Shown in pieces: positions 43,443 through 51,354 of a stretch of 64,000 bases of DNA. Position numbers and translations under genes: made by a program. Every line of letters begins with the position of its first letter. The stretch's first letter is position 1. Source of the stretch: Lysobacter enzymogenes. GTDB lineage: Bacteria > Pseudomonadota > Gammaproteobacteria > Xanthomonadales > Xanthomonadaceae. Where the stretch lies: assembly GCF_900106525.1 (NCBI RefSeq), contig NZ_FNOG01000004.1, positions 165,464 through 229,463 of the forward strand, written 5' to 3'. Below the pieces are notes generated by a model. It ran no database searches. It worked only from the letters and a program-made list of their open reading frames with translations, and was not told where the DNA came from.

Positions 43443-43879
43443 AGACGACGACCGCACTCCTGCTGATTCTCATCATTCTCATGCCGGGAAATTCCGCCGC
43501 CTGCACCATGGTGTACGGGAACGGCTGGCAAGGCTGCGCCGAAACACCCGAGCGAGAACCGGTATGGCACGACAGATGGGGAGCCGTAGCGACCGACGGA
43601 TCCACGGGCGCGTTCGGTGCGGCGGACACCGTATCCGGGAGAGACAACGCCGTAAAGAAAGCGATCAAGCAGTGCACGAAAAACAAAGGCAAAAACTGCG
43701 AGATCAGACTGATCTATAGAAACGAGTGCGCGAGCATGGTTTCGGGAAAGGAATGGGACTTTTTTCAGAGCGCCCCGACCACGGAAGATGCCGAATCGAT
43801 AGCGATGCGTAGATGCCAAGGTAAGGACATCGATTGCAACGTCGTGTACACACGCTGCAGTCACGGATTCAGCACGTAA
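43439..43879 (+). CDS. DUF4189-like secreted protein, copy 1
   Basis: A 146-residue protein with an N-terminal signal peptide (ending near GNSAAC) and a Cys-rich body. The pattern WGAVATDGSTGAFGAADTVSG followed by AVKKAIKQC and later CxxxV...C pairs fits the DUF4189 family, whose function is unknown. It overlaps the VirB6-like stop (ATGA), so the two proteins are made in a coupled way. Its A/T-rich, Lys-rich codons set it apart from the usual genes of this window. It might be a VirB6 partner or a periplasmic immunity-type protein; the sequence does not decide. Confidence 0.75.
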   Translation: MKTTTALLLILIILMPGNSAACTMVYGNGWQGCAETPEREPVWHDRWGAVATDGSTGAFGAADTVSGRDNAVKKAIKQCTKNKGKNCEIRLIYRNECASMVSGKEWDFFQSAPTTEDAESIAMRRCQGKDIDCNVVYTRCSHGFST

Positions 43880-43989
43880 TTGCTCTGCCCAGGCGAAGCC
43901 GCTTTACGACCCTACAAAAGAACCGATGCGAGCCGGATGCGTGCAGTTCCAGAAGCCGATCCGCGCCCGTGCTTACCTGTCCCCACTAG

Positions 43990-44016
43990 GGAACCTCTGA
44001 ACAATTCATAGGTTCC
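43990..44016. other. Hairpin GGAACCT...AGGTTCC
   Basis: A 7-bp perfect inverted repeat with a 13-nt loop just left of the VirB6 scrap. It could be a terminator without a T-run, or an edge left by a rearrangement. No transposase is near. Confidence 0.35.
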
Positions 44017-44078
44017 GCGTGCCAAGGATGGCGCGCACGCAAAGCAGGCACGCAAGTACTGTTCGACACGCCCCATTC

Positions 44079-44123
44079 GGCACCGCCAGCCCACCGATGG
44101 TCGCCGGCGCGATGCTGCTGCTC
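44079..44123 (+). pseudogene. VirB6 gene fragment
   Basis: A 45-bp segment (GGCACCGCC...GATGCTGCTGCTC) matches 45073-45117 of the second VirB6-like gene with two mismatches. It is also related to copy 1 in its coding of PPMVAGAMLLL. No VirB6-like sequence flanks it on either side, so it is a relic of a third copy or of a recombination event. Confidence 0.6.
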
Positions 44124-44560
44124 CCTTGGCAGCGCACACTCGAGTCTTTCACGCTCTTGCGCTTCCCTAGCGGCAGTCGCCTGTTCCCACGCGTACCGCG
44201 CTGACCACCTCCCACATCGCCGCTGACGCGCCGACGGGCGATCCGAACCATCGCCCTCATCCCTCCGGCGGCTACGGCCTCGCGTGCACCGCCGATGCGC
44301 GCCGCAGCTACGCGCCGCCACGCATATGTGCCGTCCTTGCACATCATCGCCAAAACACAGCCGTTCTGATGGCACCGTCGCCGCGCCACCTCGGACGCAA
44401 CTAAAAGTTGCCTCTTGATTTCGCCGAAGTTGCGGGTTTAATTGCACCGCATAAAGCAATCTGAATTCGCATTATCAACACCTCAAAGGGTGCGATTCGA
44501 ATTCACCCGGATCGCACGACGGCGCGGCGCGCCGGACGGCTCGGCTCAACGGACGGACCC

Positions 44561-45616
44561 ATGCACTCGATCGCGATATCGCTGGACTGGCTGATCCCGC
44601 ACGCCCAAGGCGTCGGCGACTACGTGTTCTTCAAGCTGGTCAACGAGTACTTCAATCACGAGATCGATCATTTCGGCCTCGCGCTGATGCGGCGCGCGAT
44701 GGCCTGGGCCGCGGGCATCGCCCAGGTGCTGGTCACGCTGTGGCTGCTGATCGCCGGCTACCGCATGGTCACCGGCCAGTCGCGCGAACCGATGATGGGC
44801 CTGGTGGCCGGCGGCGCGCGGGTGGCCTTCATTGTCGCCATCGCCACCAGCATGTCGTTCGCCGGCACCGACCTGCATCGCTTCTTCACCCAGGATCTGG
44901 ATCGCGAGATCCATTCGCTGTTCACCGATCAGGACGGCTCCAGCGCCGACGCCATCGACCGCAACCTCGCCTACATGCAGATCGCGCTCAACGCGATCGA
45001 CGCGGTGCAGGTGCCCGACGGCGACGAAGCGCTGCAGGCGCGCAAGCAACAGGCCCTGCTGTTCGCCGGGCTGGGCACCGCCGGCCCGCCGATGGTCGCC
45101 GGCGCGATGCTGCTGCTCTACAAGTTCACCCTCGCCTTGTTCATCGGCCTCGGCCCGTTGTTCGTGCTGTGCCTGATCTTCGATCAGACCAAGGAACTGT
45201 TCCGCAAGTGGCTGATGTACGGCCTGGGCACGCTGTTCTCGATGGCGACGCTGAGCGTGGTCACGGCGATGACGATGAAGTTGCTGGCCAAAGTCGCGGT
45301 GGCGCTCTGGCTGTCGAAGGTCACCGGGCTGCTCGGCGACGCCGGCGAGGGCTTGACCACGCAGGCGATGCAGCAGGGTGGTATCGGCCTGCTGATGTCG
45401 GTGTTGTTGGTGAGCGTGCCGCCGGCGGCGGCGATGTTTTTCCAGGGCACGCTGGGCGGTTTCAACCCTATATCGCAGTTGGGCGGACGGTCGCCGTCGG
45501 ATTCCGGCTCGCGCGGCGGCGATGGATACGACCCACGCGCGAGCCGGTTCGACCAACGAGAAGGCGTGCGATCCGAGTCGCATTCCATCCCTCCGCGGGG
45601 CGGCGCTCCACGTTGA
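44561..45616 (+). CDS. VirB6/TrbL-like inner-membrane secretion protein, copy 2
   Basis: A 351-residue paralogue of copy 1, colinear over nearly the whole length: SLDWLIPHAQGVGDYVFFKL, TGQSREPMMGL, DREIHSLFTDQDGSSADAID, GPPMVAGAMLLLYKF, GLGPLFVLCLIFDQTKELFRKWL and TTQAMQQGGIGLLM all recur. The C-terminal tail differs. The nucleotide sequence is GC-rich like the host, unlike copy 1. The ATG at 44561 matches copy 1's start by alignment. A DUF4189-like gene follows, repeating the copy 1 gene order. Confidence 0.9.
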   Translation: MHSIAISLDWLIPHAQGVGDYVFFKLVNEYFNHEIDHFGLALMRRAMAWAAGIAQVLVTLWLLIAGYRMVTGQSREPMMGLVAGGARVAFIVAIATSMSFAGTDLHRFFTQDLDREIHSLFTDQDGSSADAIDRNLAYMQIALNAIDAVQVPDGDEALQARKQQALLFAGLGTAGPPMVAGAMLLLYKFTLALFIGLGPLFVLCLIFDQTKELFRKWLMYGLGTLFSMATLSVVTAMTMKLLAKVAVALWLSKVTGLLGDAGEGLTTQAMQQGGIGLLMSVLLVSVPPAAAMFFQGTLGGFNPISQLGGRSPSDSGSRGGDGYDPRASRFDQREGVRSESHSIPPRGGAPR

Positions 45617-45648
45617 AACCCCGGCTCGGCCGCAACAGGAGAATCGAA

Positions 45649-46131
45649 ATGAGATGGCCCTTGTTCCCGCAGGCACTCGCCGCAGGCGCGCTGACGATCC
45701 TCGCGCTGACCAGGCCCGCGTTCGCTGAAGGCGCTTGCCCAGCCGGTTATTACCAGAACAGCCCGAGCGGATACGGATACATCGGCTGCGCGCCGATCCC
45801 GGAGCAGCCTCCGCCGGTGCGGATGATATTGCGCTGGGGCGCAGTCGCCGGCGACGACGACGGCCATTGGGGCATGTCCGAATCTCGCCGCTTTCGCCTG
45901 CAAGCCACGCGCGAAGCGCTCAAGCGATGTCGCGAAAGCGGCGGCAAAGGCTGCCGGTTGGCTCAGGTGTATGGCGACAGTTGCGTAGCCATCGCCAGCG
46001 ACAGCAATACCGCTTCCGTGTTGGCGCGCCAGACCCGTGAAGAGGCGGTGGCTGCCGCGCTCAAGGATTGCGCAGGCTACGCGCGAGGCGGCGAATGCGC
46101 GATCAAGTACAGCGCGTGCAGCGAACTCTGA
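45649..46131 (+). CDS. DUF4189-like secreted protein, copy 2
   Basis: A 160-residue protein with a signal peptide ending near PAFAEGAC (about residue 25). A CPAGYYQNSPSGYGYIGC segment precedes the DUF4189-like core LRWGAVAGDDDGHWGMSES, then Cys-rich AALKDCAGYARGGECAIKYSAC. AGGAG at 45637-45641 lies 7 nt before the ATG. It follows VirB6 copy 2 by 32 bp, so the VirB6-DUF4189 pair is preserved in both halves of the cassette. Confidence 0.75.
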   Translation: MRWPLFPQALAAGALTILALTRPAFAEGACPAGYYQNSPSGYGYIGCAPIPEQPPPVRMILRWGAVAGDDDGHWGMSESRRFRLQATREALKRCRESGGKGCRLAQVYGDSCVAIASDSNTASVLARQTREEAVAAALKDCAGYARGGECAIKYSACSEL

Positions 46132-46191
46132 CGCCGGGTCGCATCCGCGCGGCCGGCCGCCGAGCCGGCGCCCCCTGCCGAGACAATACCC

Positions 46192-46632
46192 ATGAAACGT
46201 TCCGACTTCTCTGCGCTGCTCCTTGTCGTTCTCGCCTGCGTTTGCGCGAGCGCCTGCATCGCCGACGCCCGCCCCCCCACGCACGCACGGGCCGAAGCTG
46301 CGCGCACCACTGCGCCAAGACCGCAATACCAGCGCTGTCTTGACGCCAGCGGCGGCGTCACGCCCACGATGCAGGACTGCATCGATACCGAATACGCCTA
46401 TCAGGACCGGCGCCTCAATCAGGTCTACCGCCGCTTGATCGCGAGCCTGCCCAAGGCCGAGGCCGCGCGTCTGCGCGAACGCCAACGCGCCTGGATCGGC
46501 CAGCGCGACCGCGACTGCGATCCCGGCGCGGCGCCCGGCCAGGGCCAGTTGCTCGGCGCCGACGGCTGTCGGGTGCGCAAGACCGCCGAGCGCGCCGCGC
46601 AGTTGCAGACGCAGCTCGATCGCGCGCGCTGA
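46192..46632 (+). CDS. LprI-like (DUF1311) lysozyme-inhibitor candidate, possible immunity protein
   Basis: A 146-residue exported protein with a Cys-rich hydrophobic N-terminus (Cys16, 18 and 22), perhaps a lipoprotein. The mature domain has the DUF1311/LprI pattern: MQDCIDTEYAYQDRRLNQVY, RLREQRAW-type RLRERQRAWIGQRDRDCD, and a final Cys. LprI-type proteins bind lysozyme-like enzymes. It sits 50 bp upstream of a peptidoglycan-hydrolase effector on the same strand, the position expected for the immunity partner in a Xanthomonadales T4SS effector pair. Immunity is inferred from context. Confidence 0.78.
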   Translation: MKRSDFSALLLVVLACVCASACIADARPPTHARAEAARTTAPRPQYQRCLDASGGVTPTMQDCIDTEYAYQDRRLNQVYRRLIASLPKAEAARLRERQRAWIGQRDRDCDPGAAPGQGQLLGADGCRVRKTAERAAQLQTQLDRAR

Positions 46633-46682
46633 GCGCCGCTGCGCCCGCAGTTCAACCACAACGCCACACAGGAGCACCCACG

Positions 46683-47936
46683 ATGACCAAGGACTGGACG
46701 CTCGGCAGCACCTCCGAGCGCTACGAAACCGGCGGCCGCGGCGCGGCGACGATCTCCACCGGCCACGGCGATCACGGCGGCGTGTCCTACGGCGCCTATC
46801 AACTGTCCTCGCGCGCCGGGACGCTGCGCGAGTACTTGCAGCAATCCAAATACGGCGAGCAGTTCGCCGGCCTGACTCCGGCCACGCCGGCGTTCAACGC
46901 CAAATGGAAGGAACTCGCGCGCAGCGATCCGGGCTTCGCCGCCGACCAGCACGACTACATCCGCAGCAGCCATTACGAAGCCGAGCGCGACCGGCTCAAG
47001 GCCCGCGGCATCGACCTCAGCGAGCGCGGCCCGGCGGTGCAGGACGCGCTGTGGAGCACATCGGTGCAACTGCGCGCGCTGACGCCCGCGATCGTCGAGA
47101 AGGGGCTCAAGCAGAAGTTCGGCCCGGACTATGCGCTGGAGCGATTGTCCGACCGCGACATCGTCGAAGCGATCCAGGATTACAAGATCGAGCACAACCG
47201 GCGTTTGTTCCGCAGCTCGCCGGAGTCCTGGACAGGCCTGCTCAATCGCGCCCGCCACGAGAAAGAGGATCTGGTCGCGCTGGCCGAAGGGCGCGAGCCG
47301 GTGCGCGGCGAGAAATCGCGGGCGCCAGTGTCGGCCGAAGTCGAACGCGCCCAGACCGCGCTCAACGCGCTCGGCATCGGCGACCGCGACGGACAGCCGC
47401 TGGAGGTCGACGGCCGCCTCGGCGCGCGCAGCCGCGAGGCCGTGAAAGCGTTCCAGCAAGCGCACGAGCTGGATCCGGACGGCCGCTTGAATCCGCGCAC
47501 GCTGCAGGCGCTGGACGCGGCACTCGCCCAGCACGCGGCGGAGGCGCATGGCCCGCGCATCGACGAGCGCGACCATCGCGATCATGCACTGTACCTGCAG
47601 GCCGCGGCCGGACTGGAGAAACTCGGCGGCGATTTCGCCCGTCGCGAAACGCTGGAACGCGCCGCGGCGACGATGGCCTACGAAGCGCGCATCGGCGGCT
47701 TGCAGCGCATCGACCATATCGTGCCCAGCGCCGACGGACGCCGGCTGTTCGCGGTCGAAGGCGATCCGCTCGACCCTTCGCACCGGCGCGCGGTCGCCGA
47801 CAAGGCGCAAGCCGTCGCGCAGACGCTGCAGGAGACCACGCGCGCGCTGGAGCAGGACGCGCCTGCGCGAGCGCCCTCGCCGCCGACGGCGCCGCAACCA
47901 CTCGCGCCGACGCAGGCCGCACCCGTACCGCTGTGA
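46683..47936 (+). CDS. T4SS effector candidate: lysozyme-like domain, peptidoglycan-binding domain, C-terminal XVIPCD-like domain
   Basis: A 417-residue protein with no signal peptide. Residues 1-190 look like a lysozyme-superfamily hydrolase: SERYETGGRGAATIS carries a candidate catalytic Glu15, followed by SYGAYQLSSRAGTL. Residues about 220-285 form a PG_binding_1-like helical repeat (VDGRLGARSREAVKAFQQAH). The C-terminus (about 330-400) has the motif IDHIVPSADGRRLFAVEGDP, characteristic of the XVIPCD that is bound by VirD4 for export. A strong AGGAG lies 9 nt before the ATG. It would hydrolyse the peptidoglycan of competitor cells. Confidence 0.84.
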   Translation: MTKDWTLGSTSERYETGGRGAATISTGHGDHGGVSYGAYQLSSRAGTLREYLQQSKYGEQFAGLTPATPAFNAKWKELARSDPGFAADQHDYIRSSHYEAERDRLKARGIDLSERGPAVQDALWSTSVQLRALTPAIVEKGLKQKFGPDYALERLSDRDIVEAIQDYKIEHNRRLFRSSPESWTGLLNRARHEKEDLVALAEGREPVRGEKSRAPVSAEVERAQTALNALGIGDRDGQPLEVDGRLGARSREAVKAFQQAHELDPDGRLNPRTLQALDAALAQHAAEAHGPRIDERDHRDHALYLQAAAGLEKLGGDFARRETLERAAATMAYEARIGGLQRIDHIVPSADGRRLFAVEGDPLDPSHRRAVADKAQAVAQTLQETTRALEQDAPARAPSPPTAPQPLAPTQAAPVPL

Positions 47937-48113
47937 ACGCGTGGGCAAGTCCGCTTCAACCCTGACGCGACCCTGCGCGGCACCGGCGCAACACGCACCG
48001 CCGGCACCGGCATCAACACTCGCGCCGCCGCCACGTCACGGCGGCGGCAACCGTTCGAACCGCAACGCCCGGGCCGCACCTGCGCGGCCCGAACGCTAGA
48101 ACCGCGCCGCAGC

Positions 48114-48467
48114 TCAGCCCGCCGCCACCGCCGCAGTTACCACGATCTCGACCCGGTACTTGGCATTGGCCAGCGGCGCCTGCACGGTCGCGCGTGGCGG
48201 GGTGTGGCCGGGCTCGACCCAAGCGTCCCAGACCACGTTCATGCCGTCGAAATCGGCCATGTCGGCGAGAAAGATCTGCGCCATCAGGATCTGGGTCTTG
48301 TCGGTGCCGGCGCGCGCCAGCAGGGCGTCGATCGAAGCCAGGGTCTCGCGGGTCTGGCCGGCGATGTCCAGCTCCTCGCTGTCGGGCACCTGCCCGGCCA
48401 GGTAGGCCACGCCGTTATAGACCGCCATTTCCGACAAGCGCGCGCCTACGTCGAATCGCTGGATCAT
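48114..48467 (-). CDS. RidA-family protein
   Basis: A 117-residue YjgF/RidA/UK114-type protein. Conserved segments are GVAYLAGQVPDS, QTRETLASIDALLARAG, and the active-site Arg in PPRATVQAPLANAKYRVEI. Family members form trimers that deaminate reactive enamines/imines. This one belongs to a branch with a shorter start (MIQRFDVGARLSE). It is convergent with the effector gene. The start at 48467 gives the usual length. Confidence 0.88.
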   Translation of the reverse strand: MIQRFDVGARLSEMAVYNGVAYLAGQVPDSEELDIAGQTRETLASIDALLARAGTDKTQILMAQIFLADMADFDGMNVVWDAWVEPGHTPPRATVQAPLANAKYRVEIVVTAAVAAG

Positions 48468-48538
48468 GCTGCACCTCGCTGCTGTGGGGCGGCCATTGTC
48501 CCCCATCGCGCGGCCGCGCACAGCCCCGGCCGCGGCGC

Positions 48539-49231
48539 TCACATTTCCGGCGTGTTCGCCTCGATGATGCGGTCGCTTTCGGCGCGCTCGGCCGGACGTT
48601 CGGCGCGGCGCGCCGCGTCGGCGTTGGCGCGGTGCTGGGCGCGCATCTGCGGCGGCAACGCGTCGATCTGGCGATTGCTCTGCGCCATCGCCCGTTCGCC
48701 CGGCGGCAGCTGGCAGTTGCGGCTGAGGATCTCCAACTCGTCGCCGGTGCGCGCCGCGCCGCTTTGCAGGTTGACCACCACGCCCAGCGTGTCGCCCAGC
48801 GGTTCGAGCTGACGGCAGATCGCATCGACCGTGTCGTAGCTGCGCTCGGCGTTGTGGCCGACGATGGCGAACAGGTTTTCGTTGTCGATCCACACCACCG
48901 AGCGCACGCCCTTGACGCTGCGCGCGGCGATGCGCGCGTTCTCGCGGTCCACGCGCTTGCTCGGGTCGGCGAGCTTGATCGAGCGGTTGAAGTCCTGGTT
49001 GAGCGCCTGCAGGTTCTGCTGCAATCCCTGCTGATCGCCGCCGAGCGCCTGCGCGCGCATCTTGACCAGACGCGCCGCGGTTTCGCCCGGGTCCAGCGGT
49101 TTGCCGGCGCGCTGCGGCGCGGCCTGCGCCTGGCTTTCGGCGCCGTCGCGGGCGCCGCTGCAGCCCGCGGCCGAGGCGGCCAGCGCCGCCGCCGTCAACA
49201 CAAGAATCGCCGGGATCGCATTGCGCTTCAT
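48539..49231 (-). CDS. Putative lipoprotein of unknown function
   Basis: A 230-residue protein with a signal sequence and a plausible lipobox (SAAGCSG, Cys about 24). The body has RSVVWIDNENLFAIVGHNAERSYDTVD and CRQLEPLGDTLGVVVNLQ, an alpha/beta pattern. The C-terminus is Arg/Ala/Glu-rich. No family is recognised. It lies 71 bp upstream of ridA on the same strand and may be cotranscribed with it. Confidence 0.68.
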   Translation of the reverse strand: MKRNAIPAILVLTAAALAASAAGCSGARDGAESQAQAAPQRAGKPLDPGETAARLVKMRAQALGGDQQGLQQNLQALNQDFNRSIKLADPSKRVDRENARIAARSVKGVRSVVWIDNENLFAIVGHNAERSYDTVDAICRQLEPLGDTLGVVVNLQSGAARTGDELEILSRNCQLPPGERAMAQSNRQIDALPPQMRAQHRANADAARRAERPAERAESDRIIEANTPEM

Positions 49232-49655
49232 CGCTGCACCTCGCCGCCGCGCGGCCTGGGTCCGGAACGGCCGCGGCGGCGACGCCGCCGGGCCCTGACG
49301 GCCTTATACCGCGCCGCGGCGTAAAACGGTTGTCGCATCGCAGCGCAAATGCGACACGGGTCGCGCCTGCAGCGTATACCGGCGGCGGCTTGCGGATTCG
49401 CGACCGTCGCCGCGCGGCTTCCGCGACCGCGGCACGAATTCAGATTCATCGCGCCGCTACATTCGGCTCCAGGCGCATCGCACCGCGCCCGCTTCGCCGC
49501 CGCGCGCGGCGACGGCCGGATATCGCACCGGCCGCGGCGGGCCCGGCGCGCGCCGCATACCGATAACGACGCAATCGCAATCGCAATCGACGCGCCGCGC
49601 TTTCGCCGCGGCGCGCCTCGGGGGGAATCAGCAGCCCAACTCCTGAGGAATCGCC
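49232..49655. other. 424-bp divergent promoter region
   Basis: Between a lipoprotein gene and the chitinase gene, with no gene visible. The chitinase ATG is preceded by a CCTGAGGAATCG stretch with a partial AGGA site. Confidence 0.45.
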
Positions 49656-50591
49656 ATGCCCAAGCTCCGCCTTCGCACCGCCCTCGCCCGCGCCGCCGGC
49701 CTGTTCGGCCTGTTGTGCGCGCACAGCGTCCTGGCTGCGCCGCAGTCGCCCGTCGTCGAACCGGCGTTCGCGCCCGACGTCTCGGTCGCGGCCTGCAACT
49801 ACGTCGAATGGACGCGCGGGGTGAACTACACCCTCGGCACCATCGTGCGCTATCCGCCCAACGGCCAGTTCTACAAGCTGGTCAACGTCGGCAGCAACGG
49901 CAGCGACGGCACCGACCCGACCATCAGCACCTGGTACTGGCAGCCGACCACCTGCGACGACGGCGGCCCGGCACCGGGCGGCTTCGTGGTCAGCGAGGCG
50001 CAGTTCAACCGGATGTTCCCCAACCGCAATTCCTTCTACACCTACGCCGGCCTGATCGCGGCGCTGCGCTCGTATCCGAACTTCGCCAAGGACGGCGGCG
50101 ACACCGTCGCGCGCCAGGAGGCGGCCGCGTTCCTGGCCAACGTCCACCACGAGACCGGCGGACTGGTGCACATCCGCGAACAGAACCAGGCCAACTGGGA
50201 CCACTACTGCCAGCCGGCCGGCACCTGCGGCGGCAAGCAGTACTACGGGCGCGGGCCGATCCAGTTGAGCTGGAACTACAACTATTCCGCCGCTGGCAAC
50301 GCGCTGGGGCTGGACCTGCTCAACAACCCAGACTGGGTCGCCACCAACGCCGCGATCTCGTGGCAGACCGCGCTGTGGTACTGGATGACCCAGCGCGGCG
50401 GCGCCAGCAACACCCCGCACCAGGCGATGGTGAACCTGCGCGCGTTCGGCGAGACCATCCGCGCGATCAACGGCGGGATCGAGTGCAACGCCGGCGGCAT
50501 CGGCCATCAGCAGATGCTCAACCGGGTCGCGAACTACCGCAGCTTCACCTCGATTCTGGGCGTGCCGACGGGCAATAACCTGGAGTGCTGA
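49656..50591 (+). CDS. Secreted GH19 chitinase with N-terminal chitin-binding module
   Basis: A 311-residue exported enzyme. The signal peptide ends near SVLAAPQS (about residue 28). A CBM5/12-like module (about 48-97, WTRGVNYTLGTIVRYPPNG...YWQP) is followed by a GH19 catalytic domain (about 110-305). The catalytic acids are likely E166 in ANVHHETGG and E175 in HIREQNQ, and GRGPIQLSWNYNY is the classic GH19 signature. It cleaves chitin, as expected of a fungus-attacking Lysobacter. Six to eight cysteines suggest disulfides outside the cell. Confidence 0.92.
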   Translation: MPKLRLRTALARAAGLFGLLCAHSVLAAPQSPVVEPAFAPDVSVAACNYVEWTRGVNYTLGTIVRYPPNGQFYKLVNVGSNGSDGTDPTISTWYWQPTTCDDGGPAPGGFVVSEAQFNRMFPNRNSFYTYAGLIAALRSYPNFAKDGGDTVARQEAAAFLANVHHETGGLVHIREQNQANWDHYCQPAGTCGGKQYYGRGPIQLSWNYNYSAAGNALGLDLLNNPDWVATNAAISWQTALWYWMTQRGGASNTPHQAMVNLRAFGETIRAINGGIECNAGGIGHQQMLNRVANYRSFTSILGVPTGNNLEC

Positions 50592-50654
50592 GTACGGATC
50601 GGGCCTGGCCGCTGCGGCGGCCGGGCCCGATTGGGTTGCGTCGTGGTTGGGTTG

Positions 50655-50684
50655 GCGCGGTCGCGGCTTGCGCCGCTCCTACAG
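50655..50684. repeat. Single REP of the GTAGGAGCG family
   Basis: One inverse copy (GCGCGGTCGCGGCTTGCGCC... ending CTCCTACAG) without a partner, between the chitinase and the convergent lipoprotein gene. Confidence 0.75.
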
Positions 50685-50716
50685 GTAGGCCATGCGGGAT
50701 CGCGGCAAGCGGCGGC

Positions 50717-51313
50717 TCAGCCGTCGAAGCCTACGCAGCCGATTTCCTGGGTGCCGGGCTGCTTGCCTGCGCGCACGAACTGGATGTCGGGCATCGGCAC
50801 GTCGTCGCTGGCCGGCGCGGTCGGCACGCCGTCGTGGTAGTCCGGGCCGTAGGTCTGCGGCAAGGGCTTGGCGCCGATCGCCGCGCGCGCCTGTGCGCCA
50901 TCGGCTTCGACCAGCACCGCGAACATCGCGCCGCTGTCGTAGTAATACGTCACCTGCTTGACCGGAAATCCGTGCAGACGGATCGGCCGGCCCGGGGTCA
51001 GCGTGCCGCCGCCGACGCCGATCTCGCCGATGCCGCTGTCCTCGCTGACGCGCACGCCGCTGGCGAGCAGGCGCTGGGCGAACTGCGCATCCTGCAGATC
51101 GGCGATGTAGTCGCCCTGGCAACTGGCGTTGGCGGCGACCCAGGCTTCGAAGTCGAACGCCGGCGCGGCCGGTACGGACGCCTTTGCCTGCGCAGACGCG
51201 GCCTTCGGCGTGGCCTGCGGCGCATCGGCCGCTCCGCAGCCGCTCAACGCCGCGATCGACACGGCCAACAACGCGCCGCGCACGCGCGCGGACTGAAACA
51301 AACCCCGATTCAT
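50717..51313 (-). CDS. Putative lipoprotein of unknown function
   Basis: A 198-residue lipoprotein with a classic lipobox (ALSGC, Cys about 26) and an Ala/Pro/Lys-rich linker to about 50. The mature part contains FDFEAWVAANASCQGDYIADLQDAQ and a C-terminal CVGFDG. The two cysteines could form a disulfide. No domain is recognised. It lies 42 bp downstream of the PqaA-type gene on the same strand and is probably cotranscribed with it. Confidence 0.72.
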   Translation of the reverse strand: MNRGLFQSARVRGALLAVSIAALSGCGAADAPQATPKAASAQAKASVPAAPAFDFEAWVAANASCQGDYIADLQDAQFAQRLLASGVRVSEDSGIGEIGVGGGTLTPGRPIRLHGFPVKQVTYYYDSGAMFAVLVEADGAQARAAIGAKPLPQTYGPDYHDGVPTAPASDDVPMPDIQFVRAGKQPGTQEIGCVGFDG

Positions 51314-51354
51314 GCAGTTCCCTTTCCCTGGATCCGTGCTTGGACGGCGACAGC

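Larger units (their letters stand above)
43880..44560. other. 681-bp spacer between the two VirB6-like genes
   Basis: No intact gene. The spacer carries a 7-bp-stem hairpin (43990-44016) and a scrap of VirB6 sequence (44079-44123). The last 150 bp before 44561 are A/T-rich and may hold the promoter for the second VirB6-like gene. Confidence 0.6.

Noticed and set aside
43990-44016. Hairpin read as a possible insertion-sequence end
   Set aside because: No matching second end and no transposase in the spacer. Left as an unexplained hairpin.
43986-44459. A minus-strand frame of 157 codons in the VirB6 spacer
   Set aside because: The helical-looking segment is short and the rest is Arg-rich. It crosses the VirB6 relic in antisense, so it is likely chance.
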